Positions 13,111-22,500 of a stretch of 22,500 nt of DNA are shown one piece after another. This DNA is from Nymphaea colorata (lineage: Eukaryota > Streptophyta > Magnoliopsida > Nymphaeales > Nymphaeaceae). Below the pieces are notes generated by a model. That model did not search any database and was not told the origin of the DNA. It saw only the letters and a list, made by a program, of their open reading frames with translations. Location of the stretch: assembly GCF_008831285.2 (NCBI RefSeq), contig NW_022205097.1, positions 15,001-37,500 on the forward strand, given 5' to 3'. The number at the start of each line of letters is the position of its first letter. The first letter of the stretch is position 1. The translations under genes were made by a program, and so were the position numbers.

Positions 13111-13767
13111 TTACTCTTCATCCAAAAATATCCAAATTTTTATCCCTAATACTCCATAGATAGTTCGAACTGGATAGGAACAATAATCAATTTTCACTCG
13201 AATGGTCTGTAGGGGAACCCTACCTTCTCTAATCCATTCAACGCGGGCAATTTCGTTTCCATTGAGACGTCCTGCAATTTGTACCTGAATTCCCTTTGCA
13301 TCCGCTTGTTCAGCTAATTCAATAGCTTTTTTCATTGCCTTTCTAAAGGAAACTCTATTCTTTAATTGCAGAGCGATATATTCTGCAAGAATATTAGGTT
13401 GCCCGTAAGGTCTTGCAACTCTTGCGATAGCAATGTTGAGTCTTCGGTTCACAGAATGAAAGCTTTTTTGTACATTAGTCTGTAATTCTTCGATTCCTCG
13501 GGCTCGACCCTCTATTAACATATTGGCGAATCCAATATGAATTATGACTTGGATCAAATCGATTCTTTTTTTAATATCTATACGTGCAATTCCTTCAAAA
13601 CCTGAGGATATTCTCATATGTTTTTGTACATAATTCTTGATACAATCCCGTATTTTTTCATCTTCCTGGAGACCTTTGGAATAATTTTTTGGTTGTGCGA
13701 ACCAAAAGGAACGATGACTTTGGGTTGTACCAAGTCTGAAACCAAGTGGATTTATTTTCTGTCCCAT
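13111..13767 (-). CDS. rps3: rps3, ribosomal protein uS3
   Basis: S3 lies at the mRNA entry channel of the small subunit. It is 218 residues, the exact family length, starting [10 protein letters not shown] and ending [12 protein letters not shown]-type RNA-binding region is around residues 60-100 ([20 protein letters not shown]), and the C-terminal S3 domain contains [26 protein letters not shown] precedes the ATG. The frame is intact. It is flanked by rpl22 and rpl16. Confidence 0.95.
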   Translation of the reverse strand: MGQKINPLGFRLGTTQSHRSFWFAQPKNYSKGLQEDEKIRDCIKNYVQKHMRISSGFEGIARIDIKKRIDLIQVIIHIGFANMLIEGRARGIEELQTNVQKSFHSVNRRLNIAIARVARPYGQPNILAEYIALQLKNRVSFRKAMKKAIELAEQADAKGIQVQIAGRLNGNEIARVEWIREGRVPLQTIRVKIDYCSYPVRTIYGVLGIKIWIFLDEE

Positions 13768-13816
13768 ATCTACCTACCAATATTCTCTTTCTAAACTAAA
13801 AGTCATGTTTTGAAAA

Positions 13817-14200
13817 TCAAATATTTTTTAAATTGAAGTTAGGTCTTTCGCTCAATACAATAGTTATATGACAGGTGGGTCTTTTTATTGGGTAACTACG
13901 TCCCCGAGCTCGCGGTTTTAACCTTTTGACGATAACACCTTCGTTGACTTCGGCTTTACTAATAAATAAATCAGCTTCTTTCAAACCCCTATTGTGACTA
14001 GCATTTGCTGCTGCGGAATAAACTAATTTGAAAATGGGGTAACATGCTCGATAAGGCATGAGTTCCAGTATCATAAGTGTTTGCTCATAGGAGCAACCGC
14101 GAATTTGATCAATTACCCTTCGTGCTTTTTGAGCAGACATACCTATATGTCGAGCTAAAGCTCGTATTTCTGTACCCGAGGTCTTCTTTATCATAGTCAT
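13817..14200 (-). CDS. rpl22: rpl22, ribosomal protein uL22
   Basis: L22 lines the peptide exit tunnel of the large subunit. The 127-residue protein contains the family core [20 protein letters not shown] and [20 protein letters not shown]. It stops soon after this core ([11 protein letters not shown]), whereas several eudicots carry a longer variable tail. The frame is intact. Its presence argues against legumes, where the gene moved to the nucleus. It lies between rps19 and rps3, 49 nt from the latter. Confidence 0.93.
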   Translation of the reverse strand: MTMIKKTSGTEIRALARHIGMSAQKARRVIDQIRGCSYEQTLMILELMPYRACYPIFKLVYSAAANASHNRGLKEADLFISKAEVNEGVIVKRLKPRARGRSYPIKRPTCHITIVLSERPNFNLKNI

Positions 14201-14301
14201 AGGGTTTTACCTCACACACACCAATAAAAATAAGAATAAATCATGAGAGCACTTATTTAACTTTTGATTACATTAATACATTAACTATATTAATATTATC
14301 A

Positions 14302-14580
14302 TTATCGCCGAGATCTATTATCGTTTCTCGCGTGTCCCCGGAAAGTCAGAGTAGGCGCGAATTCTCCCAATTTGTGACCCACCATACGCTCCGTTATATA
14401 AATAGGTAAATGCTCCTTTCCGTTATGAACAGCAATTGTATGACCGACCATTGCAAATATAATGGTCGATGCTCGGGACCAAGTTACTATTATACTTCTT
14501 TCCTCTGCCTTGTTGAGCTTCTCAATTTTACTTAATAAGTGATTAGCCACAAAAGGATTTTTTTTAGATGAACGGGCCAC
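14302..14580 (-). CDS. rps19: rps19, ribosomal protein uS19, GTG start
   Basis: S19 lies in the small-subunit head and contacts S13 and the A site. The 92-residue frame reads [15 protein letters not shown] and ends [12 protein letters not shown], the family length. The initiation codon is GTG (14578-14580), as in many angiosperm rps19 genes, with GGGGGAG upstream as ribosome binding site. It lies directly next to rpl2, with no trnH between. It is intact here, so the window gives no sign of an inverted-repeat boundary cutting it. Confidence 0.94.
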   Translation of the reverse strand: MARSSKKNPFVANHLLSKIEKLNKAEERSIIVTWSRASTIIFAMVGHTIAVHNGKEHLPIYITERMVGHKLGEFAPTLTFRGHARNDNRSRR

Positions 14581-14679
14581 AAGTGATTACTCCCCCTTCT
14601 TTTCATTTTTTCATTTTGTGAAGACGAAAAAACCAATTTGATTTAATTTTACATCATTCATTATTTTTTCTTTCTCTTT

Positions 14680-16171
14680 CTATTTACGGCGACGAAGAAT
14701 AAAAATATCACTATATTTATTCCTTTTCCTACTCCTTCTTCCAAGCGCGGGATAACCCCAAGGAGTTGTGGGTTTTTTTCTACCAATCGGGGCCCTCCCT
14801 TCACCACCTCCATGGGGATGGTCTACAGGGTTCATAACTACTCCTCTTACTACAGGACGCTTACCTAGCCAACATTTAGATCCGGCTCTACCCAAACTTT
14901 TCTGGTTCGCCCCGACATTACCCACTTGTCCGACTGTTGCTGAGCAGTTTTTGGATATCAAACGAACCTCTCCAGATGGTAATCTTAATGTGGCCGATTT
15001 ACCCTCTTTTGCAATCAGTTTCGCTACAGCACCTGCTGCTCTAGCTAATTGTCCACCCTTTCCAAGTGTTATTTCTATGTTATGTATGGCCGTGCCTAAG
15101 GGCATATCGGTTGAAGTAGATTCTTCTTTTTGATCAATCAAAACCCCTTCCCAAACTGTACAAGCTTCTTCCAAAGCATACGGCTTTCTGGATGTAGATG
15201 ATGATATCTAGACAGATGGATCTTATATGAATCGTATGATGAAGTACCACATGAGTGGATATATAGGAATCCAAATCTGCCGAATCACTCATGCTACGAT
15301 CTTCTACATCCTAGGTCTCCCCATTCCGTCATCTGGCTTATGTTCTTCATGTAGCACTCAGACCGAATGACTCTATGAAATTACGTCGATACTTCCATTC
15401 CACATATTACGGGTAACGTAGGAGACATCTCTATTTTTCCCCCGGGGGATCTTTAGAATTACCACTGCTTAGCTTTCAATTCGCCTCTGACCATCAAATG
15501 AAATGTGAATAACCCATCCTCCTCTCTTTGAAACAAGGGGCGCTTCCGGTTCTATCCGTGCTTCAAACAATTTTGTCTTCTCCATATTACCATATCTCTA
15601 GAGTCAATAATTTTATATGAGGAACCACTGAACTCAATCACCTGCTGCCGTTACTCTTCAGTTTTCTGTTGAGGTCTATCCCGTAGAGGTACTCAAATTG
15701 GATCAGTGATCGATTTCTAGGTTTTGTCGTAAACCTAATTGGTTACTTCCAATTACGTAAATCAATAGTTCAAACCGCACTCAAAGGTAGGGCATTTCCC
15801 ATTGATATAGGAACTTCTGTACCAGAAACAATGGTATCTCCAATTATAGCCCCTCTGGGATGTAAAATATATCTCTTCTCACCATCCCCATAGTGTATGA
15901 GACAAATGTATGCATTTCGATTAGGGTCGTATTCTATGGTTACGATTCTACCAGATATGTCTTTTGCATTCCGTCGAAAATCGATTTTACGGTATAGACG
16001 CTTATGACCTCCCCCTCTATGCCTTGCGGTAATGATTCCTCTGGCATTACGACCTTTACCACAACGATGCTGTCCATAGATCAAATTTGTTCGTGGATTG
16101 GATTTCGCTTGACTGTCTACGGCTCCTTTGCGTGTGCTAGGGGTAGAAGTTTTGTATAAATGTATGGCCAT
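14680..16171 (-). CDS. rpl2: rpl2, ribosomal protein uL2 (two exons)
   Basis: L2 is the large-subunit protein next to the peptidyl-transferase centre. Exon 1 is 15781-16171 (391 nt, [10 protein letters not shown] ... NALPL), followed by GTGCGG. Exon 2 is 14680-15110 (431 nt), starting [11 protein letters not shown] once the split codon is joined and containing [16 protein letters not shown], the conserved histidine-rich loop. The total is 273 residues, one fewer than the usual 274, with the C-terminus shortened to LRRRK. The initiation codon is a genomic ATG; in several plants it is ACG and needs editing. Both exons are intact. Confidence 0.96.
15111..15780 (-). other. rpl2: rpl2 group II intron
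   Basis: The intron begins GTGCGGTTTG after the first base of a Thr codon and runs 670 nt. A domain V-like element lies on the minus strand near 15153-15187 (AGCCGTATGCTTTGG ... TGTACAGTTTGG). There is no ORF of note. Confidence 0.87.
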
Positions 16172-16197
16172 GTTATTAAGTATTTATTTTTTTTTAT

Positions 16198-16479
16198 TTA
16201 AGTTCTTTTCTCTATAAGAGGTGGAATAGAATAACCCGGTTGAAGCGTAATGATCATACGTCTGTAATGCATTGTATGTCGCATAATAGGTCCCATTCTT
16301 CTACCCTTTCCCGGGAGTCGATGGCTATTCATAGCTACTACCTTGACACCAAAGAAGAGTTCGATCCAATGCTTTATTTCTGTCCTAGTTGATCCTGATT
16401 CGACATTAGAAGTATATTGATTGTTCCCCAATAACCGAATACTTTTTTCTGTAAATACTGCATATTTGATTCCATCCAT
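16198..16479 (-). CDS. rpl23: rpl23, ribosomal protein uL23
   Basis: L23 sits at the peptide exit tunnel and docks the signal recognition particle. The start at 16479 ([12 protein letters not shown]) gives the family's 93 residues, ending [10 protein letters not shown]. The open frame extends 33 codons further upstream, but that part is not conserved. It contains [15 protein letters not shown]. It is intact and 26 nt downstream of it lies the rpl2 start; trnI-CAU is on its other side. Confidence 0.95.
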   Translation of the reverse strand: MDGIKYAVFTEKSIRLLGNNQYTSNVESGSTRTEIKHWIELFFGVKVVAMNSHRLPGKGRRMGPIMRHTMHYRRMIITLQPGYSIPPLIEKRT

Positions 16480-16648
16480 AAATCCATTTTCTTCCCTATG
16501 AGTTCCAGTATCTATAAGAATTAGAATTCTTACCGTTTCTACCGTTTCTATCTTATTCTTATAGTATGAATATACCAATTAGTTATCTATGGATGATGAG
16601 ATTCCGTTGATACGGAGCCAATTCTATTATTGAACGTTCCAATTCGCG

Positions 16649-16722
16649 TGCATCCAGCAGGAATTGAACCTACGAATTTGCCAATTATGAGTTGGGCGCT
16701 TTAACCATTCAGCCATGGATGC
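16649..16722 (-). tRNA. trnI-CAU: trnI-CAU (isoleucine tRNA, anticodon CAU)
   Basis: A 74-nt gene on the minus strand with a 7-bp acceptor stem (GCATCCA pairs with TGGATGC), D arm, anticodon loop CTCATAA holding CAT, and a 5-bp T stem (GTAGG / CCTGC). The C of the anticodon is converted to lysidine, so it reads AUA as Ile. Its position between rpl23 and ycf2 confirms the assignment. Confidence 0.96.
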
Positions 16723-16795
16723 TTCGCGGAGACTCGTCATCAACGGGGGCTGTCTTTGTGTAAGTGGATTTCAATTGAAATATAATCTTTCGTTT

Positions 16796-16800
16796 AGGAG
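16796..16800 (+). promoter_or_regulatory. ycf2: ycf2 ribosome binding site AGGAG
   Basis: AGGAG ends 6 nt before the ATG at 16807, a good Shine-Dalgarno that fixes the ycf2 start. Confidence 0.6.
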
Positions 16801-16806
16801 AAATCA

Positions 16807-19800
16807 ATGAAACGGCATCAATTCAAATCCTGTATTTTGGAATTGAGAGAGATATTGAGAGAGATCAAGAATTCTCGCTATTTCTTAGATTCATGGACCA
16901 AATTCGATTCAGTGGTGTCTTTCACTCACATTTTTTTCCACCAAGAACGTTTTGTGAAACTCCTTGGCCCCCAAACTTGGAGTGTCCTGCTTTCACGTGA
17001 TTCACAGGGTTCAACAAGCAATCGATATTTCACTTTCACGATCAAAGGTGTAGTACTGCTTGTAGTAGCGGTCCTTATATATCGTATTAACAATCGAAAT
17101 ATGGTCGAAAGAAAAAATCTCTATTTGATGGGGCTTCTTCCTATACCTATGAATTCCATTGGACCCAGAAATGATACATTGGAAGAATCTTTTTGGTCTC
17201 CCAATATCAATAGGTTGATTGTTTCGCTCCTGTATCTTCCAAAAGGGAAAAAGATCTCTGAGAGTTGTTTCATGGATCCGAAAGAGAGTACTTGGGTCCT
17301 CCCAATAACTAAAAAGTGTATCATGCCTGAATCTAACTGGGGTTCGCGGTGGTGGAGGAACTGGATCGGAAAAAAGAGGGATTCTAGTTGTAAGATATCT
17401 AATGAAACAGTAGCTGGAATTGAGATCTCATTCAAAGAGAAAGATATCAAATATCTGGAGTTTCTTTTTGTATCCTATATGGATGATCCGATCCGCAAGG
17501 ACCATGGTTGGGAATTGTTTGATCGTGTTTCTCCGAGGAAGAAGCGAAACATAATCAATTTGAATTCGGGACAGCTATTCGAAATCTTAGCGAAACACTT
17601 GATTTGTTATCTCATGTCTGCTTTTCGTGAAAAAAGACCAATTGAAGTGGAGGGTTTCCTCAAACAACAAGGAGCTGAGGCAACTATTCCATCAAATGAT
17701 ATTGAGCATGTTTCCCATCTCTTCTCGAGAAACAAGTGGGATATTTCTTTGCAAAATTGTGCTCAATTTCATATGTGGCAATTCCACCAAGATCTCTTCG
17801 TTAGTTGGGGGAAGAATCAGCACGAATCGGATTTTTTGAGGAACGTATCGAGAGAGAATTTGATTTGGTTAGACAATATGTGGTTGGTAAACAAGGATCG
17901 GTTTTTTAGCAAGGTACGGAATGTATCGTCAAATATTCAATATGATTCCACAAGATCTATTTTCGTTCAAGTAACGGATTCTAGCCAATTGAAAGGATCT
18001 TCTGATCAATCCAGAGATCATTTCGATTCCATTAGGAATGAGGATTCGGAATATCACACATTGATCAATCAAACAGAGATTCAGCAACTAAAAGAAAGAT
18101 TGATTCTTTGGGATCCTTCCTCTCTTCAAACGGAACGAACAGAGATAGAATCAGATCGATTCCCGAAATACCCTTCTGGATATTCCTCAATGTCCCGGCT
18201 ATTCACGGAACGTGAAAAGCAGATGAATAATCATCTGTTTCCGGAAAAAATCGAAGAATTTCTTGGGAATCCTACAAGATCAATTCGTTCTTTTTTCTCC
18301 GACAGATGGTCAGAACTTCATCTGGTTTCGAATGCTACTGAGAGGTTCACTAGAGATCAGAAATTGTTGAAGAAACAACAAGATGTTTTTTCTTTTGTCC
18401 CTTCCAGGCGATCGGAAAAGAAAGAAATGGTTGATATATTCAAGATAATTACGTATTTACAAAATACCGTCTCAATTCATCCTATTTCATCAGATCGGGG
18501 ATGTGATATGGTTCCGAAGGATGAACCGGATATGGACAGTTCTAATAAGATCTCATTCTTGAACAAAAACCCATTTTGTGATTTATTCCATCTATTCCAT
18601 GACCGGAACAAAGGGAGATACACGTTGCACCACGATTTTGAATCAGAAGAGAGATTTCAAGAAATGGCAGATCTATTCACTCTATCAATAACCGAGCCTG
18701 ATCCGGTGTATCATAAGGGATTTGCCTTTTCTATTGATTCCTACGGGTTGGATCAAAAAAAATTCTTGAATGAGGTATTCAACTCCAGGGATGAATCGAA
18801 AAAGAACTCTTTATTGGTTCTACCTCATATTTTTGATGAAGAGAATGAATCTTTTTATCGAAGGATCAGAAAAAAATGGGTCCGGATCTCCTGCAGGAAT
18901 GGTTTGGAAGATCCAAAACCCAAAATAGTGGTATTTGCTAGCAACAACATAATGGAGGCAGTCAATCAATATAGATTGATCCGAAATCTGATTCAAATCC
19001 AATATAGCACCTATGGGTACATAAGAAATCTATCGAATAGATTCTTTTTAATGAATAGATCCGATCGCAACTTCGAATATGGAATTCAAAGGGATCAAAT
19101 AGGAAATGATACTCTGAATCATATAACTATAATGAAATATATGATCAACCAACATTTATCGAATGTGAAAAGAGTCAGAAGAAATGGTTCGATCCTCTTA
19201 TTTCTCGAACCGAGAGATCCATGAATCGGGATCCTAATGCATATAGATACAAATGGTCCAATGGGAGCAAGAATTTCCAGGAGCATTTGGAGCATTTCGT
19301 TTCTGAACAGAAGAACCGTTTTCAAGTGGTGTTCGATCGATTACGTATTAATCAACATTCGATTGATTGGTCCAAGGTTATCGACAAACAAGATTTGTCT
19401 AAGTCACTTCATTTCTTTTTGTCCAAGTCACTTCTCTTTTTGTCTAAGTCACTTACTTTTTTCTTTGTGAGTATCGGGAATATCCCCATTCATAGGTCCG
19501 AGATCCACATCTATGAATTGAAAGGTCCGAATGATCAACTCTGCAATCAGTTGTTAGAATCAATAGGTGTTCAAATCGTTCATTTGAATAAATTGAAACC
19601 CTTCTTATTGGATGATCATGATACTTCCCAAAGATCGAAATTCTTGATCAATGGGGGAACAATATCAGCATTTTTGTTCAATAAGATACCAAAGTGGATG
19701 ATTGACTCACTCCATACTAGGAATAATCGCAGGAAATTCTTTGATAACACCGATTCCTATTTCTCAATGATATCCCACGATCGGGACAATTGGCTGAATC

Positions 19801-22500
19801 CCGTGAAACCATTTCATAGAAGTTCATTGATATCTTCTTTTTATAAAGCAAATCTACTTCGATTCTTGAATAATCCACATCACTTCTGCTTCTATTCTAA
19901 CAAAAGATTCCCTTTTTATGCGGAAAAGACCCGTATCGATAATTATGATCTTACATATGGACAATTCCTCCATATCTCGTTCATCCGCAACAAGATATTT
20001 TCTTTGTGCGTCGGTAAAAAAAAATGTTTTTTTGGAGAGAGATACTATTTCACCAATCGAGTCACAGGTATCTGACATATTCATACCTAACGATTTTCCA
20101 CAAAGTGGTGACGAAACGTATAACTTGTACAAATCTCAGCCTCTTTCAACTTATTGTCAGCCTCTTTCAGATATGAATCTATCTGATTCAGAAGGGAAGA
20201 ACTTGCATCAGTATCTCAGTTTCAATTCAAACATGGGTTTGATTCACACTCCATGTTCTGAGAAAGATTTACCATCCGCAAAAAAACGGAATCTTTGTCT
20301 AAAGAAATGCGTTGAGAAACGGCAGATGTATAGAGCCTTTCAACGAGATAGTGCTTTTTCAAATCTCTCAAAATGGAATCTGTTCCAAACGTATATGCCA
20401 TGGTTCCTTACTTCGGCAGGGTGCAAATATATAAATTTCATCCTTTTAGATACTTTTTCAGACCCATTGCCGATACTAAGTAGCAGTCACAAATTTGTAT
20501 CCTTTTTTTATGATATTATGCATGGATCAGATATATCATGGTCAATTCTTCAGATTCCATTGTGGGCGATTCTTCCACGATGGAATCTGATAAGTGAGAT
20601 TTCGAGTAAGTGTTTACAGAATCTTCTTCTGCCCGAAGAAATGATTCATCGAAATAATGAGTCACCCGTTCCATTGAAGTGGACACATCTGAGATCACCA
20701 AATGCTCGGGAGTTCCTCTATTCAATCCTTTTCCTTCTTCTTGTTGCTGGATATCTCGTTCGTACGCATCTTCTCTTTATTTCCCGAGTCTCTAGTGAGT
20801 TACAGACAGAGTTAGAAAAGATCAAATCTTTGATGATTCCATCATACATGATTGAGTTGCGAAAACTTCTGGATAGGTATCCTCCACCTGAACTGAATTC
20901 TTTCTGGTTAAAGAATCTCTTTCTAGTTGCTCTGGAACAATTAGGAGATTCTCTGGAAGAAATACGGAGTTCTGCTTCTGGTGGCAACATGCTATTGAGT
21001 GGTGGTCCCACTTATGGGGTCAAATCAATACGTTCTAAGAAGAAAGATTTGAATATCAATCTCATCGATATCATCTATCTCATAAGTATCATACCAAATC
21101 CCATCAATTCAATCACTTTTTCGAGAAATACGAGACATCTAAGTCGTACAAGTAAAGAGATCTATTCATTGATAAGAAAAAACGTGAACAGTGATTGGAT
21201 TGATGATCAAATAGAATCCTGGGTCGCGAACAGTGATTGGATTGATGATGCAGAAAGAGAATTCTTAGTTCAGTTCTCCACCTTAACGACAGAAAAAAGG
21301 ATTGATCAAATTCTATTGAGTCTGACTCATAGTGATCATTTATCAAAGAATGACTCTGGTTATCAAATGATTGAACAACCGGGATCCATTTACTTACGAT
21401 ACTTAGTTGACATTCAAAAAAGGTATCTAATGAATTATGAGTTCAATAGATCCTGTTTAGCAGAAAGACGGATATTCCTTGCTCATTATCAGACAATTAC
21501 TTATTCACAAACCCCGTGTGGGGCTAATAGTTCTCATTTCCCATCTCATGGAAAACCCTTTTCGCTCCGCTTAGCCCTACCCCCTTCTAGGGGTATTTTA
21601 GTGATAGGTTTTATAGGAACTGGACGATCATATTTTGTCAAATACCGAGTGACAAACTCCTATGTTCCCTTCATTACGGTATTTCCGAACAAGTTCCTGG
21701 ATGACAATCAAGGTTATCTTATTGATGATATCGATATTGAGGATCGTGACGATATCGATATTGATGATCGTGACGATGATGACCTTGATACGGAGCTGCT
21801 AACTATGCCGAATGTGCTAACTATGTATATGACGCCGAAAATAGACCAATTTGAGATCACCCTTCCATTAGAATTAGCAAAAGCAATGTCTCCTTGCATA
21901 ATATGGATTCCAAACATTCATGATCTTTATGTGAATGAGTCGAATTACTTATCCCTCGGTCTATTAGTGAACCATCTCCCCAGGGATTGTGAAAGATGTT
22001 CCACTAGAAATATTCTTGTTATTGCTTCGACTCATATTCCCCAAAAAGTGGATCCCGCTCTAATAGCTCCGAATAAATCAAATACATGCATTAAGATACG
22101 AAGGCTTCTTATTCCACAACAACGAAAGCACTTTTTCATTCTTTCATATACTAGGGGATTCCGCTTGGAAAAGAAAATGTCCCATACTAATGGATTCGGA
22201 TCCATAACCATGGGTTCCAATGCACGAGATCTTGTAGCACTTACCAATGAGGTCCTATCAATTAGTATTACACAAAAGAAATCAATTATAGACACTAATA
22301 CAATTAGATCAGCTCTTCATAGACAAACTTGGGATTTGCGATCCCAGGTAAGATCCGTTCAGTATCATGAGATCCTTTTCTATCAGATAGGAAGGGCTGT
22401 TGCACAAAATGTACTTCTAAGTAATTGCTCCATAGATCCTATATCTATCTATATGAAGAAGAAATCATGTAAGGAAGGGGATTCTTATTTGTCCAAATGG
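16807..22500 (+). CDS. ycf2: ycf2, AAA-type import-motor protein, 5' 5.7 kb; one -1 and one +1 shift as read
   Basis: Ycf2 is a giant inner-envelope protein related to FtsH. It works with FtsHi proteins as an ATP-driven motor for protein import. The gene starts [10 protein letters not shown] and runs off the window in frame at SYLSKW; the family length is near 2,280 codons. A hydrophobic segment ([12 protein letters not shown]) lies near residue 90. The Walker A-like motif GFIGTGRS is at 21607-21630, followed by a Walker B-like stretch [12 protein letters not shown] and a sensor region [10 protein letters not shown]. The frame drops one base at 19168-19171 (four A's, five expected) and gains one at 20027-20033 (seven T's, six expected: KKKCFLERDT). 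From there it is open to the end. Internal repeats and an in-frame deletion are listed separately. Confidence 0.95.
19396..19460 (+). repeat. ycf2: Three imperfect tandem repeats in ycf2
   Basis: About 21-24-nt units, each containing TGTCTAAGTCACTT or TGTCCAAGTCACTT, encode three LSKSL blocks followed by aromatic residues. They keep the frame. Copy number in this segment is known to vary among plants. Confidence 0.7.
20136..20169 (+). repeat. ycf2: 13-nt direct repeat pair in ycf2
   Basis: TCAGCCTCTTTCA occurs at 20136-20148 and 20157-20169, 21 nt apart. It lies where other plants carry a longer Ycf2 segment (see findings). Confidence 0.75.
21186..21249 (+). repeat. ycf2: 22-nt direct repeat, 42-nt period, in ycf2
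   Basis: Identical 22-nt copies at 21186-21207 and 21228-21249 encode NSDWIDD twice, 14 codons apart, separated by an unrelated QIESWVA. Confidence 0.75.
21727..21774 (+). repeat. ycf2: 24-nt tandem repeat, acidic tract in ycf2
   Basis: Two adjacent 24-nt units differing at one base encode DIDIEDRD and DIDIDDRD, followed by DDDLD. The tract lies between the Walker A-like and Walker B-like motifs. Confidence 0.8.

Noticed and set aside
14768-15133. 121-codon plus-strand ORF
   Set aside because: It is an antisense shadow of rpl2 exon 2 and its proline-rich product has no known relative.
16480-16578. Upstream extension of rpl23 (33 codons)
   Set aside because: The family starts at MDGIKYAVF, giving 93 residues; the extra codons are not conserved.

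Overview
This window is plastid DNA from a flowering plant. It shows the classical right-hand end of the large single-copy region running into the start of the inverted-repeat gene block. In order it contains 5'-rps12, clpP, the psbB operon (psbB-psbT-[psbN]-psbH-petB-petD), the S10/spc/alpha ribosomal cluster on the opposite strand (rpoA, rps11, rpl36, infA, rps8, rpl14, rpl16, rps3, rpl22, rps19, rpl2, rpl23), trnI-CAU and the first 5.7 kb of ycf2. Two clpP introns, a full ycf2, rpl22 and an almost complete infA argue against grasses and legumes. The absence of trnH between rps19 and rpl2 differs from most monocots. No species can be named from this alone.

Layout: 155-268 (-) is trans-spliced rps12 exon 1. 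386-2409 (-) is clpP with two group II introns. 2852-8076 (+) holds psbB, psbT, psbH, petB and petD, with psbN antisense between psbT and psbH. The petB and petD introns each carry a tiny 5' exon (6 and 8 nt). 8488-16479 (-) is rpoA back to rpl23, with group II introns in rpl16 and rpl2. 16649-16722 (-) is trnI-CAU. 16807 to the window end (+) is ycf2, cut off by the window. Photosystem II, cytochrome b6f, plastid RNA polymerase, ribosome, Clp protease and the Ycf2 AAA-type motor are therefore all represented.

The outstanding oddity is a set of 14 single-base length changes that break nine otherwise highly conserved genes: psbB x2, petB, petD x3, rpoA, rps11 x2, infA, rps8, rpl14 and ycf2 x2. 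Thirteen are one-base losses and one is a gain, and almost all fall in short single-base runs. Restoring each base count gives the normal protein length (for example rps11 138 aa, rpl14 122 aa, psbB 508 aa, infA 77 aa). Twelve of them lie between 3158 and 11476. The next 7.7 kb (rpl16 to mid-ycf2) is clean. Sequencing or assembly error is the simplest reading. A nuclear or mitochondrial copy of plastid DNA is the main biological alternative.

Other signals are perfect inverted repeats at gene ends (54 bp after petD, 18-bp stem between psbT and psbN, 32 bp after clpP), codons that look like C-to-U editing sites in clpP and petB, a lost petD stop, and repeat-associated changes in ycf2. I found no mobile element, CRISPR array or undescribed gene system.
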